A stretch of 64,000 nucleotides of DNA, from NCBI RefSeq assembly GCF_040676775.1, contig NZ_JBFAPP010000001.1:62001-126000 (forward strand), in the 5' to 3' direction. Shown piece after piece: positions 9,059 to 17,664 of this stretch. Position 1 is the first letter of the stretch; each line of letters starts with the position of its first letter. The translations under genes and the position numbers were made by a program. The notes under the pieces are model-generated. The model ran no database searches and was not told where the DNA came from. It worked only from the letters and a program-made list of their open reading frames with translations. The DNA is from Micromonospora_G sp040676775 (GTDB lineage Bacteria; Actinomycetota; Actinomycetes; Mycobacteriales; Micromonosporaceae).

Positions 9059-9535
9059 ATGCACAGCCCGACCCTGCCCCGCCGTACCGCCAGCACCGAT
9101 GGCGGCGGCACCGCACGGCCACGACCGGCGGACCTGCTCGCCCGGACGCCGGCCCGGATCGAGGCGCTGGTCTGCGTACGGCTGGCCGCCAGCACCGATG
9201 GCGGCGGCACCGCACGGCCACGACCGGCAGACCTGCTCGCCCGGACGCCGGCCCGGATCGAGGCGCTGGTCTGCGTACGGCTGGCCGCCAGCACCGACGG
9301 CGGCCGGTTCGCCCGACACCTGCGCACCGACCCCCGGGTGGTCGCCGCGTGGTGGGTCGCCGCCGACATCGACCTGATGGTGCGGCTGTCCTGCGCCGGG
9401 CTGCCCGAGTTGAACACCGCCGTCGCCGACCTGCGGCTGCGCGGCGGCGCCTCGGAAACCGTCACCCACCTGCTACTGCGCCCGCTCGACATCCCCGAGC
9501 AGGCCACCGCCGAGCCCGAAGGCGAACCGTCATGA
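9059..9535 (+). CDS. AsnC/Lrp-type ligand-binding domain protein with internal duplication
   Basis: The 158-residue product ends in an AsnC/Lrp C-terminal (RAM) domain. A strand (IEALVCVRLAAS) is followed by 'RFARHLRTDPRVVAAWWVAADIDLMVRL', the typical ligand-sensing fold, and a final strand ending THLLLRPL. No helix-turn-helix is visible, so it is probably a stand-alone effector-binding subunit. A 33-residue stretch including the first strand is present twice in tandem (see the 99-bp repeat). ATG 9059 was chosen; a GTG at 9014 is also in frame. The stop overlaps the next ATG (ATGA), so it is coupled to the LysA-like gene and may sense its substrate or product. Confidence 0.6.
   Translation: MHSPTLPRRTASTDGGGTARPRPADLLARTPARIEALVCVRLAASTDGGGTARPRPADLLARTPARIEALVCVRLAASTDGGRFARHLRTDPRVVAAWWVAADIDLMVRLSCAGLPELNTAVADLRLRGGASETVTHLLLRPLDIPEQATAEPEGEPS
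9089..9286 (+). repeat. 99-bp in-frame tandem duplication
   Basis: Positions 9089-9187 and 9188-9286 are two copies of a 99-bp unit differing at one base (GGCGGA versus GGCAGA). The beginning of a third copy (gccagcaccga) continues into the unique sequence. The unit is 33 codons, so the reading frame is kept and the encoded protein gains 33 residues. Confidence 0.97.
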
Positions 9536-10899
9536 CCCTGGCCGAACTCATCCCCTCGCTGCGTACGTCACTCCCCGCCCACCTGCACGGCGACGTGTGG
9601 CCCTCGATGGCCCACCGCGACGAGCACGGCGAGATCTCGGTCGGCGAGGTGCATCTCGGAGAACTCGCCGAACAGTTCGGTACCCCGGCGTACGTCCTGG
9701 ACGAGGCGGACGTACGCCGACGCTGCCGGGAGTACGCGAACGCGTTCGGCCCCGCCAACGTCGTGTACGCGGCAAAGGCGCTGACCTGCCGGGGCGTACT
9801 GCGGTGGATCGCCGACGAGGGGCTGTCGCTGGGCGTGCACTCGGCCGGGCAGCTCGCCACCGCCGCCGCCGTCGGTTTCCCGGCCGACCGGATTGTGCTC
9901 CAGGGTGACGCCAAGAGCCCGACCGACCTGGCCGCCGCGCTGGACTACGGCGTCGGCACGATCGTGATCGAGTCAAGCTCCGAGATACCGCGCCTGGCCG
10001 CGCTGCTGCGACGCCGGCAGCGGGTGCTGCTGCGGGTGCTGCCCGACTGGGACACCGGCCGAGTGGAGACGATGTCGATGCTGCCCGCGGCGCCGGTCGC
10101 GGACCGGTTCGGGGTGCCGGCGGCCGGCACCAGCCTGGACGAGATGGTCCGCCGGATCACCGACCAGCCGATGCTGGAACTGGTCGGACTCGACTTCTTC
10201 CTCGGCTCGCAGACCTCCCGCTTCGGCGGCTACGAGCGGGCGATCCACCACCTGGTGGCCACCATGGCGACCCTGGCCCAACGGCACGGCACCCAGCTCA
10301 GCGAGATCAACATCGGGGGTGGGCACGCCGTACCCGGCACCGACGCCGACGGGCAGTTCGCCCTCGACGCGTTCGCCTCCCGCGCCCGTAAGGTGCTCCG
10401 GGTCGCCTGCGACGAACACGACCTGCCGGTGCCGAGGCTGGCGGTGGCGCCCGGTCGGGCCATCGTGGCGCGGGCCGGCGTGGCGCTCTACCGGGTGCTC
10501 GCCGTACGCCGTGACCCGGACGGGCACCAACTCGTCGCGGTCGACGGCGGGCTGAGCGACAACCCGCGCCCGGCGCTCTACGGCGCCCGGTACACCGCCG
10601 TCCTGCTCGGCCGGCTCAGCCGCGCGCAGGAGCAGCGGACCACCGTCGTCGGCCGGCACGACGAGCCCGGCGACGTGCTCGTACGCGACGCGCCCCTGCC
10701 GGGCGACCTGCGCCCCGGCGACCTGCTCGCGGTGCCCTGCTCCGGGGCGTACCAGCTCAGCCTCGCCTCGAACTACAACCTGGTGCCCCGGCCGCCGCTG
10801 GTGGCGGTCAACAACGGCCGGACCCGGCTGCTGGTACGGGCCGAGACGGTGGACGACGTACTCGCCCGCGACCTCGACCCTGCCTCCCCCAGCGACTGA
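9532..10899 (+). CDS. LysA-like PLP-dependent decarboxylase (alanine racemase fold type III)
   Basis: The 455-residue product has the fold-III layout. The PLP lysine is Lys82 in VYAAKA, the glycine-rich phosphate loop is INIGGGHAVPG near residue 265, and the C-terminal motif is CSGAYQLSLASNYN. This is the architecture of diaminopimelate decarboxylase. However, the conserved CES(G)D substrate motif, which in LysA supplies the catalytic Cys and a substrate-binding Glu, reads HDEPGD here (nt 10656-10675). The enzyme may therefore act on another amino acid, such as ornithine, lysine or a derivative. It is translationally coupled to the AsnC-like gene and ends at a strong hairpin. Confidence 0.75.
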   Translation: MTLAELIPSLRTSLPAHLHGDVWPSMAHRDEHGEISVGEVHLGELAEQFGTPAYVLDEADVRRRCREYANAFGPANVVYAAKALTCRGVLRWIADEGLSLGVHSAGQLATAAAVGFPADRIVLQGDAKSPTDLAAALDYGVGTIVIESSSEIPRLAALLRRRQRVLLRVLPDWDTGRVETMSMLPAAPVADRFGVPAAGTSLDEMVRRITDQPMLELVGLDFFLGSQTSRFGGYERAIHHLVATMATLAQRHGTQLSEINIGGGHAVPGTDADGQFALDAFASRARKVLRVACDEHDLPVPRLAVAPGRAIVARAGVALYRVLAVRRDPDGHQLVAVDGGLSDNPRPALYGARYTAVLLGRLSRAQEQRTTVVGRHDEPGDVLVRDAPLPGDLRPGDLLAVPCSGAYQLSLASNYNLVPRPPLVAVNNGRTRLLVRAETVDDVLARDLDPASPSD

Positions 10900-10910
10900 C
10901 CGCGGGCACC

Positions 10911-10952
10911 GGCAGGGCCGACGGTGACAGGGGTGCCACCGTCGGCCCTGCC
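10911..10952. terminator. Bidirectional terminator between the lysA-like and GT2 genes
   Basis: A perfect 16-bp inverted repeat (GGCAGGGCCGACGGTG and complement) with a 10-nt loop lies between two convergent genes. Confidence 0.85.
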
Positions 10953-10998
10953 GTGTCTCAGCGTGTGGCCACCGCCGGTTCGGCGGGTGGCGACCCGG

Positions 10999-12912
10999 TC
11001 AGGCTCCGGTGTGGACGGTGTCGGTGCTCGGGGCCGGCTCCCCCTGCGGTGCACCGGACGCCGCCGCGACCTGCGCCGGTTCCGGGTCGGCGAACGCCTC
11101 GACCGGGATCCCCGGCCAGCGGGCGAACGCGGTGTCGAGGAAGTATTGCTGCCCCGGGTCCCAGGTGTGGCCGGACTCGCGGCGGTGGTAGACGTAGCCG
11201 AACGGGTGGGTTCGGTAGATCACCGCGCCGTCACGCCGGAGCCGCTCGATCACCCCGTAGTCGACCGACCGGGGCACCGGCCGCCAGCCACCGACCGCTT
11301 CGAGATCGCCCCTGGCCAGCAGCATGGTTCCGCCGGCCACCATCTCGCCGGTGGACTCGGGCACCCCGGACGGACGCCGTACCGTGACGCCGAGGGTCTC
11401 CAGGAAGACGAACTCGGTGCCCTTGCCGACCAGCGTGGCCCCGGAGTAGTGCCGGGCCAGCACCAGGTCCCAGACGTGCTCGATGCCGTAGCTGTCGTCG
11501 TCGTCGAACTTCGTCACCAGGCTGCCCCGGGCCCGCCGGGTCGCCTCGCCGAGCGCGGCACCGAACCCGGTGCTGGCCGTCACCGGCACGATTTCGTACG
11601 GGCGGCCGGACTCGGCGAGCATCGTCGCCACCTCGGCCGGCAGCTCGATGCCGTGCAGGCAGAGGATGATCTCCAGCTCGGGGTAGGTCTGGTCGACGAT
11701 CGCCTTGACCGCCCCGGCCAGCATCTCCGACCGGCGGGTGGCCAGGATCGCGCTGACCGACGGCGGGCGCCGCAGTTCGGGCAGGGCGTCGGCGGTCACC
11801 CTCGGCAGCGCGAACCCGGCGGCGTGACCGCGCAGCGCGGCCCGGCGCTGCCGTACGCTGCGCGCCTCCAGCGCCAGCGGCTCGTCCGGCAGCGGCGTGG
11901 TCAGCAGTTCCCGCAGCTCCGGCTGGATCAGCCCGGCGACCTGCGGCGGCAGCGCCGGTACGCGCAGCAGTGCCCCGGTCATCGCCAACTGGACCAGCAG
12001 CGCGGCGGTGTCGACCGGCCGCTCGTCGGTCAGCGGTGGGCAGTCCACCGCCTTGACCAGGCGCAGGGTGGCCAGCGTCGCCGAGTCCAGTCCGGCACCG
12101 CCCAGCGGATGCCGGTCGGCCTCACTGCGCGCCCGTCGGGCCCGCCCCCGCGGGTCCAGGTCGAGCCGTACGGTGGCCGCCTCGGGCTGGTACGAGCTGG
12201 CCCGGCGCCCCCTCGGGTTGATCCGGCGGGCGTCCACCAGCACCACGGTCCCGCCGTCGGGGGTCTGTACGTCGTGCCGACCGGCCGGCACCGCCACCGC
12301 GTACGGGTGGTCCTCGGCCGATTCGCCCGGCTGCGCCACGCTCGGGTCGCGCAGCACCACGTCGTGTGCCCGGATGTCGGTGCTCAGCGGCAACTCATCG
12401 GCCACCACGGACGCGCCGAGCTGCCCCGGCAGGTACGCCGGCAGCCCGCCCTGGCTGGTCAGGCTCGCGCTCACCGGTGCGGGCAACGGTCGGGCCGGGC
12501 CGAACGCCTCCACCGAGGCGCGCACGATGTCGCGCAGCGGGACGGGTTTGCGCAGCCGTACCCGGACGGTGGCGGGGCCGCGTCCGAGGCGGGGCAGGGC
12601 CACCCGCTGCCGGACCAGGTGGTCCAGCGGACCGATCCGGCCGGACCAGCCGCTACGCGGCGAGCGCCAGTAGGCGACGACGATGCGGGCTCGACTGGTC
12701 GGGGTCAGCGTCTCGGGATACTCGGCCAGGAGATCACGCAACCGGTCCAGCGTGCCGGCGAGGACCAGCACGCCATGGGAGCCGGGGATTCTCAGCGTCC
12801 GCAGGCCGACGAGACGGCCCAACCGCTCGCTGAGCACCGGCGGCGGACCGTTGACCAGTCTCCACGTACCGCCTGCGTTGGCGCCCCGCGACTCAGTTGT
12901 GGCTTTCGGCAT
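10999..12912 (-). CDS. Glycosyltransferase family 2 with large N-terminal domain
   Basis: The 637-residue product has a GT-A (GT2) catalytic domain in its C-terminal third, from about residue 395 ('VSAILATRRSEML') through the metal-binding FDDDDS motif (near 465) to the acceptor region. The N-terminal 390 residues are Arg/Leu/Pro-rich without a family I can name. They contain phrases such as 'RVRLRKPVPLRDIVRASVEAFG', also seen in actinobacterial secondary cell-wall glycosyltransferases. It follows the other GT2 gene with a gap of only 3 bp, so the two are co-transcribed. Substrate unknown; a cell-surface polysaccharide role is the simplest guess. Confidence 0.75.
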   Translation of the reverse strand: MPKATTESRGANAGGTWRLVNGPPPVLSERLGRLVGLRTLRIPGSHGVLVLAGTLDRLRDLLAEYPETLTPTSRARIVVAYWRSPRSGWSGRIGPLDHLVRQRVALPRLGRGPATVRVRLRKPVPLRDIVRASVEAFGPARPLPAPVSASLTSQGGLPAYLPGQLGASVVADELPLSTDIRAHDVVLRDPSVAQPGESAEDHPYAVAVPAGRHDVQTPDGGTVVLVDARRINPRGRRASSYQPEAATVRLDLDPRGRARRARSEADRHPLGGAGLDSATLATLRLVKAVDCPPLTDERPVDTAALLVQLAMTGALLRVPALPPQVAGLIQPELRELLTTPLPDEPLALEARSVRQRRAALRGHAAGFALPRVTADALPELRRPPSVSAILATRRSEMLAGAVKAIVDQTYPELEIILCLHGIELPAEVATMLAESGRPYEIVPVTASTGFGAALGEATRRARGSLVTKFDDDDSYGIEHVWDLVLARHYSGATLVGKGTEFVFLETLGVTVRRPSGVPESTGEMVAGGTMLLARGDLEAVGGWRPVPRSVDYGVIERLRRDGAVIYRTHPFGYVYHRRESGHTWDPGQQYFLDTAFARWPGIPVEAFADPEPAQVAAASGAPQGEPAPSTDTVHTGA

Positions 12913-12915
12913 GCC

Positions 12916-13983
12916 TCATCCTGTTTTGATCGGTGACCGTCGAACCACTCTACGCGGCGCGGGAGAACCCGCCTGCGGGCGCCGTCCGGTCAACCGCTGC
13001 CGTACCTGCCAGGCCGTCATGAGCAGCTCGAACAGTTGGTACGCACCGATCGCGACCAGCCGCTGCTTCAACCCGTCGTTGCCGGCTGCCACCGGGGCGC
13101 CGCCCGGCGGCAGGTGCCGGCGGTACTGCGCGGTGATCCGGGCGAAGAACGTACGGCGCATCGGTCCGGGCACCCGGCTCGCGTGTCCGAGGACCTGGAG
13201 GCAGTGCCAGATCATCCGCTGGAAGATCACCGGGCGCAGGGTGGTGAAGTCGCCGGGGCGGGAGTCCATGTACGCGAACACCCGGTCCCACTGGTCGAAC
13301 ACCTCGAGGTGACGTTCGCTCACCGTACGGGTGATCGCCCCCTGCTGGCGCTGCCGGTACGCGTAGCAGTCCCGGTCGAGCAGGCTGATCCGTTCCGACG
13401 CGAGCATCAGCGGCAGGATGAACGCGACATCCTCGTACCAGCCGGGGCCGAAGGTGATGCCGGTCCGTGCCAGGAACTCCCGCCGGACCACCTTGTTGCA
13501 GGCGATCCAGAGGTGGTTGAGCAGGCCCGGAACCTCGGCGAAGGTGAAGGTCTGCGGCACCGGTCGGCCGCCGTGCACGGCGGACACCGGGTGGTCCTCG
13601 ACCCGGCCGTCCCAGTAGACCCGCGCGTACCCGGTGACGAGCAGGTCGGGGGTGGTCTGCGCGAGCCGGTCGGCGACCGCCTGCAGGGTGCCCGGCGGCA
13701 ACCAGTCGTCGCTGTCCACGCACCAGACGTAGGTGCCGGTGGCATGCTGCAGACCGGTGTTGCGGGCCGCGCCCAGTCCGACGTTTCCCGGCAGGGTCAC
13801 CACCCTGATCCGGCTGTCCATCGCCGCGTAGCGGGCGAGGATCTCGGCGGAGCCGTCCGGTGAGGCGTCGTCGACCGCGATCACCTCGAAGTCGGTGAAC
13901 GACTGGTCGAGCAGGGAGTCGAGGCACTCCGCGAGGTACTCCTCGACCCGGTACACCGGGACGATCAAGCTGAGCAGGGCCAC
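12916..13983 (-). CDS. Glycosyltransferase family 2
   Basis: The 355-residue cytoplasmic enzyme begins directly with the GT-A fold (LLSLIVPVYRVEEYLAECL). It has the nucleotide-binding VDDASPDGS segment near residue 38, NVGLGAARNTGL near 68 and the DXD-equivalent VDSDDWL near 90. The C-terminal region is rich in Arg and aromatic residues and may bind the membrane or acceptor. It is the first gene of a two-gene operon with the larger GT2 downstream. Acceptor and donor sugar cannot be deduced. Confidence 0.85.
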   Translation of the reverse strand: MALLSLIVPVYRVEEYLAECLDSLLDQSFTDFEVIAVDDASPDGSAEILARYAAMDSRIRVVTLPGNVGLGAARNTGLQHATGTYVWCVDSDDWLPPGTLQAVADRLAQTTPDLLVTGYARVYWDGRVEDHPVSAVHGGRPVPQTFTFAEVPGLLNHLWIACNKVVRREFLARTGITFGPGWYEDVAFILPLMLASERISLLDRDCYAYRQRQQGAITRTVSERHLEVFDQWDRVFAYMDSRPGDFTTLRPVIFQRMIWHCLQVLGHASRVPGPMRRTFFARITAQYRRHLPPGGAPVAAGNDGLKQRLVAIGAYQLFELLMTAWQVRQRLTGRRPQAGSPAPRRVVRRSPIKTG

Positions 13984-14171
13984 CGCTGTCCACCTCCGGG
14001 TGCATGGGGCGGACCCAGCCTCAGGTAACCGGAAGGCGCGACAGCGGACACCACGTTAACGCGGGGTGACCAGGTAACGACGGCTGACCGGCCTACGAAC
14101 GCTGGCTTGCCCGAATCCGGAACATTCCAGCGGAATGCCCGCTCTCGATGGTCGGTCGGTGAATCCCCTGC

Positions 14172-16019
14172 TCAGGATGGTCGGTTCGGGCGCCGGGCGA
14201 GCAGCGGCAGTGGTTTCGGCTCGACCAGCGGGGGCGGGTTGGCCGAGGCCGCGGTCCGGGTGAGCAGTGCCGCCAGCCCGGCCCTGGTCGCGACCACCAG
14301 CAGGCGGTCGGTGCGGACCAGGGGTCGTCGGTCCGGCAGCGACCAGAGGGTCTGCCCGACCCGTCCGGTCCGCACCGCGATCAGCCGTACCTCGTGCGGC
14401 CGGCTGACCTCGGGGCAGAACTCGCCCTCGAGCGCCGACCCGGCGCCGACCGGTATCTCGGCGACCAGCAGGACCCGCCGCCCGACCGAGACGGTGTCGA
14501 TCACCTCGCGGCCGAGCAGTGCCGCGGCGAAGGCGGGCGCGGCCAGGTAGGAGACGCTCCGCGAGATGTTGATCCCGAACAACCGCCGAATCCGACCCGC
14601 GAACTCCTCGTCGAACAGCCGCAGCACCACTCGCAGTGGCGGTCGTGGATCCGCGGCCGGTCCGCCCCGGTCCTGGTCCGTTCGGTGTACGGAGCGCGCC
14701 AGCAGCGCGGTCTCCAGGTTCGTCACGTCGTCGGCACACAGCACCACCAGCGCCCGGCAGGTCTGCACCGAAGCCGCGCGCAGCGTCTCGGCGCTGTTCG
14801 CGTTCCGGACCAGGACCGGGATGTCGAGGTCCCGCGCGACCTGCACGCCCCGGGCGTCGGCGGCCCGGTCGATGGCGACCACACCGATCCCGAGGGCGTG
14901 CAACTCCTCGACCACCCGGGTGCCGATGTTGCCCAGGCCGACCACGACCACGTGACCGGAGATCGGCTCGGTGAGTACGCCGGCCGCCAGCGCCAGCCGG
15001 ACGTTCACCACCAGCCCGACCAGCAGCACGGTGACGGTCGGGATCAGTGCCACCCCGGCGAGTACGAGCACGAGCTGCACCACCTGCTCGCTGGCCGAGC
15101 CGGTGAGGTCGGCGTCGGCCCCGCCCAGGGCGGTGACCGCGGTCAGGTAGGCGGCCTGCCAGAAACTCAGGTCGCGCAGCACGGCGAGGGTGAGGGTGCC
15201 GACGAGCAGCAGTCCGGCCACCGAGCCGAGGGCGAGCCGCAGCTTGCGGTCGAGCAGCAGCCGGGTGGTCCGCAGCGGCCGCCGCCGACGGCGTTTGACG
15301 GGCCGCGGTCGGGCACCGGAGACCCGGGCGAGGACAAGGTCCGCGTCGGCGTCCCGCTCCGGCAGCGTCACCGGTCCGGCCTGCCCGCCGGTGACCGCCA
15401 GCCCGCAGAGGATGTCGTCCGGGTCGGCGACCCCGTCCCGGTTGACCGCCATCAGCAACTCGTCGGGCAGCCGGACGTACCGTGGGGTGTCGTCGCCGAG
15501 CGCGGCGGCGACGAAGGCCGGCGCGGCGATCTCCGACCCGGACAGTACGTCGCAGTCGCCGAGCATCGCGGCTACGCCCTCACCGAGCACCGGGTTGAAG
15601 ATCCGGACCACGATCCGGACGGTCGGGCTGACCTCGCGGGCCATCATCGCCGCGTCGACGTTGTCGATGTCGTCCCGTCCGACCAGGGCGAGCGCGGCGG
15701 CGTGCTCCACGCCGACGTGCCGGAGCACCTCCTGGCTGAGCCGGGGCGCGACGACGACGACCGGGCGCAGCGCCGGGTCACCGTTCTCCGGGCGGAGCCC
15801 GGCGATGTCCGGTGCCTGGCCGGCGGACATGGAGCCGAGGATCACCGTGACCGGCGCGTGGTAGGTGTCCATCAGCTCGGCGACCAGTCGACGGGCGAGC
15901 GGATTGTCGCCCCAGACCACGAAGTGCCCGTCCCGCCCGGCTCCGGTCGGCTCCGCCGGCCGCACGGGCGCACCGGTCCCGGACGACGGCTCTACGGCGG
16001 GCGTCGGATCACCGGACAC
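14172..16019 (-). CDS. RCK/TrkA_N double-domain membrane protein with degenerate channel pore
   Basis: The 615-residue product has an N-terminal Rossmann (TrkA_N/RCK) domain (about residues 30-170), an Arg-rich linker, two transmembrane helices around a pore-like loop (about 255-345) and a second RCK domain that opens with VVVGLGNIGTRVVEEL. The order resembles RCK-gated potassium channels and CASTOR/POLLUX-like proteins. The pore loop reads YLTAVTALGGADADL, where a potassium channel would have TVGYGD. Potassium selectivity is therefore doubtful. GTG 16019 is the start. Role in ion homeostasis is inferred only. Confidence 0.7.
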   Translation of the reverse strand: MSGDPTPAVEPSSGTGAPVRPAEPTGAGRDGHFVVWGDNPLARRLVAELMDTYHAPVTVILGSMSAGQAPDIAGLRPENGDPALRPVVVVAPRLSQEVLRHVGVEHAAALALVGRDDIDNVDAAMMAREVSPTVRIVVRIFNPVLGEGVAAMLGDCDVLSGSEIAAPAFVAAALGDDTPRYVRLPDELLMAVNRDGVADPDDILCGLAVTGGQAGPVTLPERDADADLVLARVSGARPRPVKRRRRRPLRTTRLLLDRKLRLALGSVAGLLLVGTLTLAVLRDLSFWQAAYLTAVTALGGADADLTGSASEQVVQLVLVLAGVALIPTVTVLLVGLVVNVRLALAAGVLTEPISGHVVVVGLGNIGTRVVEELHALGIGVVAIDRAADARGVQVARDLDIPVLVRNANSAETLRAASVQTCRALVVLCADDVTNLETALLARSVHRTDQDRGGPAADPRPPLRVVLRLFDEEFAGRIRRLFGINISRSVSYLAAPAFAAALLGREVIDTVSVGRRVLLVAEIPVGAGSALEGEFCPEVSRPHEVRLIAVRTGRVGQTLWSLPDRRPLVRTDRLLVVATRAGLAALLTRTAASANPPPLVEPKPLPLLARRPNRPS

Positions 16020-16156
16020 GGCTCGATGATATGCAGGCCGAGCACGTCATCCGGCCCGTCCGTCCACCGAGGATCATGCCGATCCGGGTTGTCATCCCGA
16101 GTTCGGGCCCCGGCCATCGGCGGGGTGATCGGTGTTCAGCGCGGCCCGTACGCCAT

Positions 16157-16591
16157 TCAGGATCTGCGGGCGGGCAGCCGATCGGTGGCGTCGTAGGACG
16201 TCCGGGCCCGCTCGACCTGACCGAGGTTCGCGTCGGACCACTGGGCGAGGGTGTGGAACAGCGGGGCCAGGCTGCGCCCGAGGTCGCTGATCTCGTACTC
16301 CACCCGGGGCGGGATCTCCGGGTGGTACGTCCGCACGACCAGACCGTCGCGTTCCAGTTGCCGCAGCCGCTGGGTGAGCACCTTCGGCGTGATGCTGGTG
16401 ATCCGGCGTTCCAACTCCACGAACCGCTGCCGACCGTGCTCGTTGAGGCTCCAGAGGATCGGCGTGGTCCAGCGACTGAAGACGATGTCGACCACGGGCC
16501 CGATCGGGCAGGCCAGTTCCGGAGCGCTCGACGCGTCCGGGCGGGTGGCGGCGCCGCTGATGCGGGGCTGTTCGTCGCCGGAGCCACTCAT
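16157..16591 (-). CDS. HxlR-family transcriptional regulator
   Basis: The 144-residue protein has the HxlR winged helix. Cys28 opens the domain (ACPIGPVVDIVFSRWTTPIL), followed by the RFVELERRI and ITPKVLTQRLRQLERDGLV recognition-helix region and the wing VEYEISDLG. HxlR proteins often sense electrophiles or oxidants through this cysteine. It is divergent from an NmrA-type reductase gene, which it probably represses, with a palindrome between the two. Confidence 0.9.
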   Translation of the reverse strand: MSGSGDEQPRISGAATRPDASSAPELACPIGPVVDIVFSRWTTPILWSLNEHGRQRFVELERRITSITPKVLTQRLRQLERDGLVVRTYHPEIPPRVEYEISDLGRSLAPLFHTLAQWSDANLGQVERARTSYDATDRLPARRS

Positions 16592-16620
16592 TCGGATTCC
16601 CCCAGGGTAGTCACTTTCCT

Positions 16621-16632
16621 GTAGGTACCTAC
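16621..16632. promoter_or_regulatory. Palindromic operator candidate for the HxlR regulator
   Basis: GTAGGTACCTAC is a perfect 12-bp palindrome in the 155-bp gap between the divergent HxlR and NmrA-like genes, about 30 bp upstream of the hxlR-type start. It partly overlaps a TATACC that could be a -10 box. HxlR-family operators commonly contain such short TA-centred palindromes. Confidence 0.55.
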
Positions 16633-16746
16633 TATACCGAGCCTGTTAGTTTCGCTGGGTCACGGCGACGACCTGGCTTTTCGCCGCTGATCCGGCACCG
16701 CACACCGGTGGTGTCGGCACCCGTCCAGAAAGACTGGGAGCTGTTC

Positions 16747-17586
16747 ATGATCGTGGTAGCGGGAGCGACCGGGAACGTCGGCCGACCACTCGTAGCGGCG
16801 CTGAGCGCGGCCGGTGAGCAGGTGACGGCAGTCTCGCGGGGCACGGCCGAATCGGCCATACCCCCGGGGGTACGTCACCGAGCGGCGGACCTGGCCGAAC
16901 CGGAAACCCTCCGACCGGTGCTCGACGGCGCCGAGGCGCTGTACCTCCTCGTCTCCGGCGCCGGAGCACACCTCGACGCGTACAAGATCCTCGACGTCGC
17001 GAAGACGGGCGGGGTGCGGCGCGTGGTCCTGCAGTCCTCCCAGGCCGCCGGCACCCGACCGGGGTCGGTGTCCCATGCGCCGCTGCTGCGGATCGAGGAC
17101 GCACTGCGGCAGTCGGGGCTCGACTGGACCATCCTGCGACCGGGCGGTTTCGACTCCAACGCGTTCGCCTGGGCCGACGGGATCCGGGAACGGCGGACGG
17201 TGGCGGCACCGTTCGGCGACGTGGGCCTGCCGACCATCGACCCCGCCGACATCGCCGAGGTCGCGGCCGTGGTGCTACGCAAGCGCGGCCACACCGGCCG
17301 GACGTACGAGCTGACCGGTCCGGCATTGGTCTCGTCCCGCGAGCGGGCTCGGACGATCGGTGACGCGCTCGGCACGCCCGTACGCTTCGTCGAACAGAGC
17401 CGGGACGAGGCGCGGACGCAGATGCTGCGGTTCATGCCCGAGCCGGTCGTGGACGGCACCCTCGCCATCCTCGGCTCGCCCACGCCCGCCGAGCAGCAGG
17501 TCAGCCCCGCCGTCGAGCAGATCCTCGCCCGACCACCGCGCACCTTCGCCGACTGGGCCGTCCGCAACCTCGCCGCTTTCCGCTGA
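16747..17586 (+). CDS. NmrA-like NAD(P)-binding oxidoreductase
   Basis: The 279-residue product has an extended Rossmann fold starting MIVVAGATGNVGRPLV with the GxxGxxG loop at residues 6-12. It lacks the Tyr-x3-Lys of classical SDRs, which is typical of NmrA and quinone-reductase-like (QorB/YtfG) proteins. ATG 16747 follows GGGAG; an upstream in-frame GTG/ATG extension lacks a good site. Paired with a divergent HxlR regulator, it fits the common electrophile/quinone detoxification arrangement. Substrate inferred only. Confidence 0.8.
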   Translation: MIVVAGATGNVGRPLVAALSAAGEQVTAVSRGTAESAIPPGVRHRAADLAEPETLRPVLDGAEALYLLVSGAGAHLDAYKILDVAKTGGVRRVVLQSSQAAGTRPGSVSHAPLLRIEDALRQSGLDWTILRPGGFDSNAFAWADGIRERRTVAAPFGDVGLPTIDPADIAEVAAVVLRKRGHTGRTYELTGPALVSSRERARTIGDALGTPVRFVEQSRDEARTQMLRFMPEPVVDGTLAILGSPTPAEQQVSPAVEQILARPPRTFADWAVRNLAAFR

Positions 17587-17664
17587 CCCACCCGCCCTTC
17601 CCGAAGCACGCTCCCGCACCGGACGGGTGCCCGACGCCCACCCGTCCGGTGAAAGAGTGGGCGG

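Noticed and set aside
7923..9221. 432-codon minus-strand frame reading through the 18-bp repeats (RSDGSE repeats)
   Set aside because: It is antisense to the carbonic anhydrase domain, has no start signal or domain, and its repeats are only the DNA array in translation.
10924..12936. 670-codon plus-strand frame opposite the GT2 gene
   Set aside because: Antisense shadow rich in Arg, Gln, Gly and Pro, with no domain. The GT2 gene on the other strand has a clear GT-A motif set.
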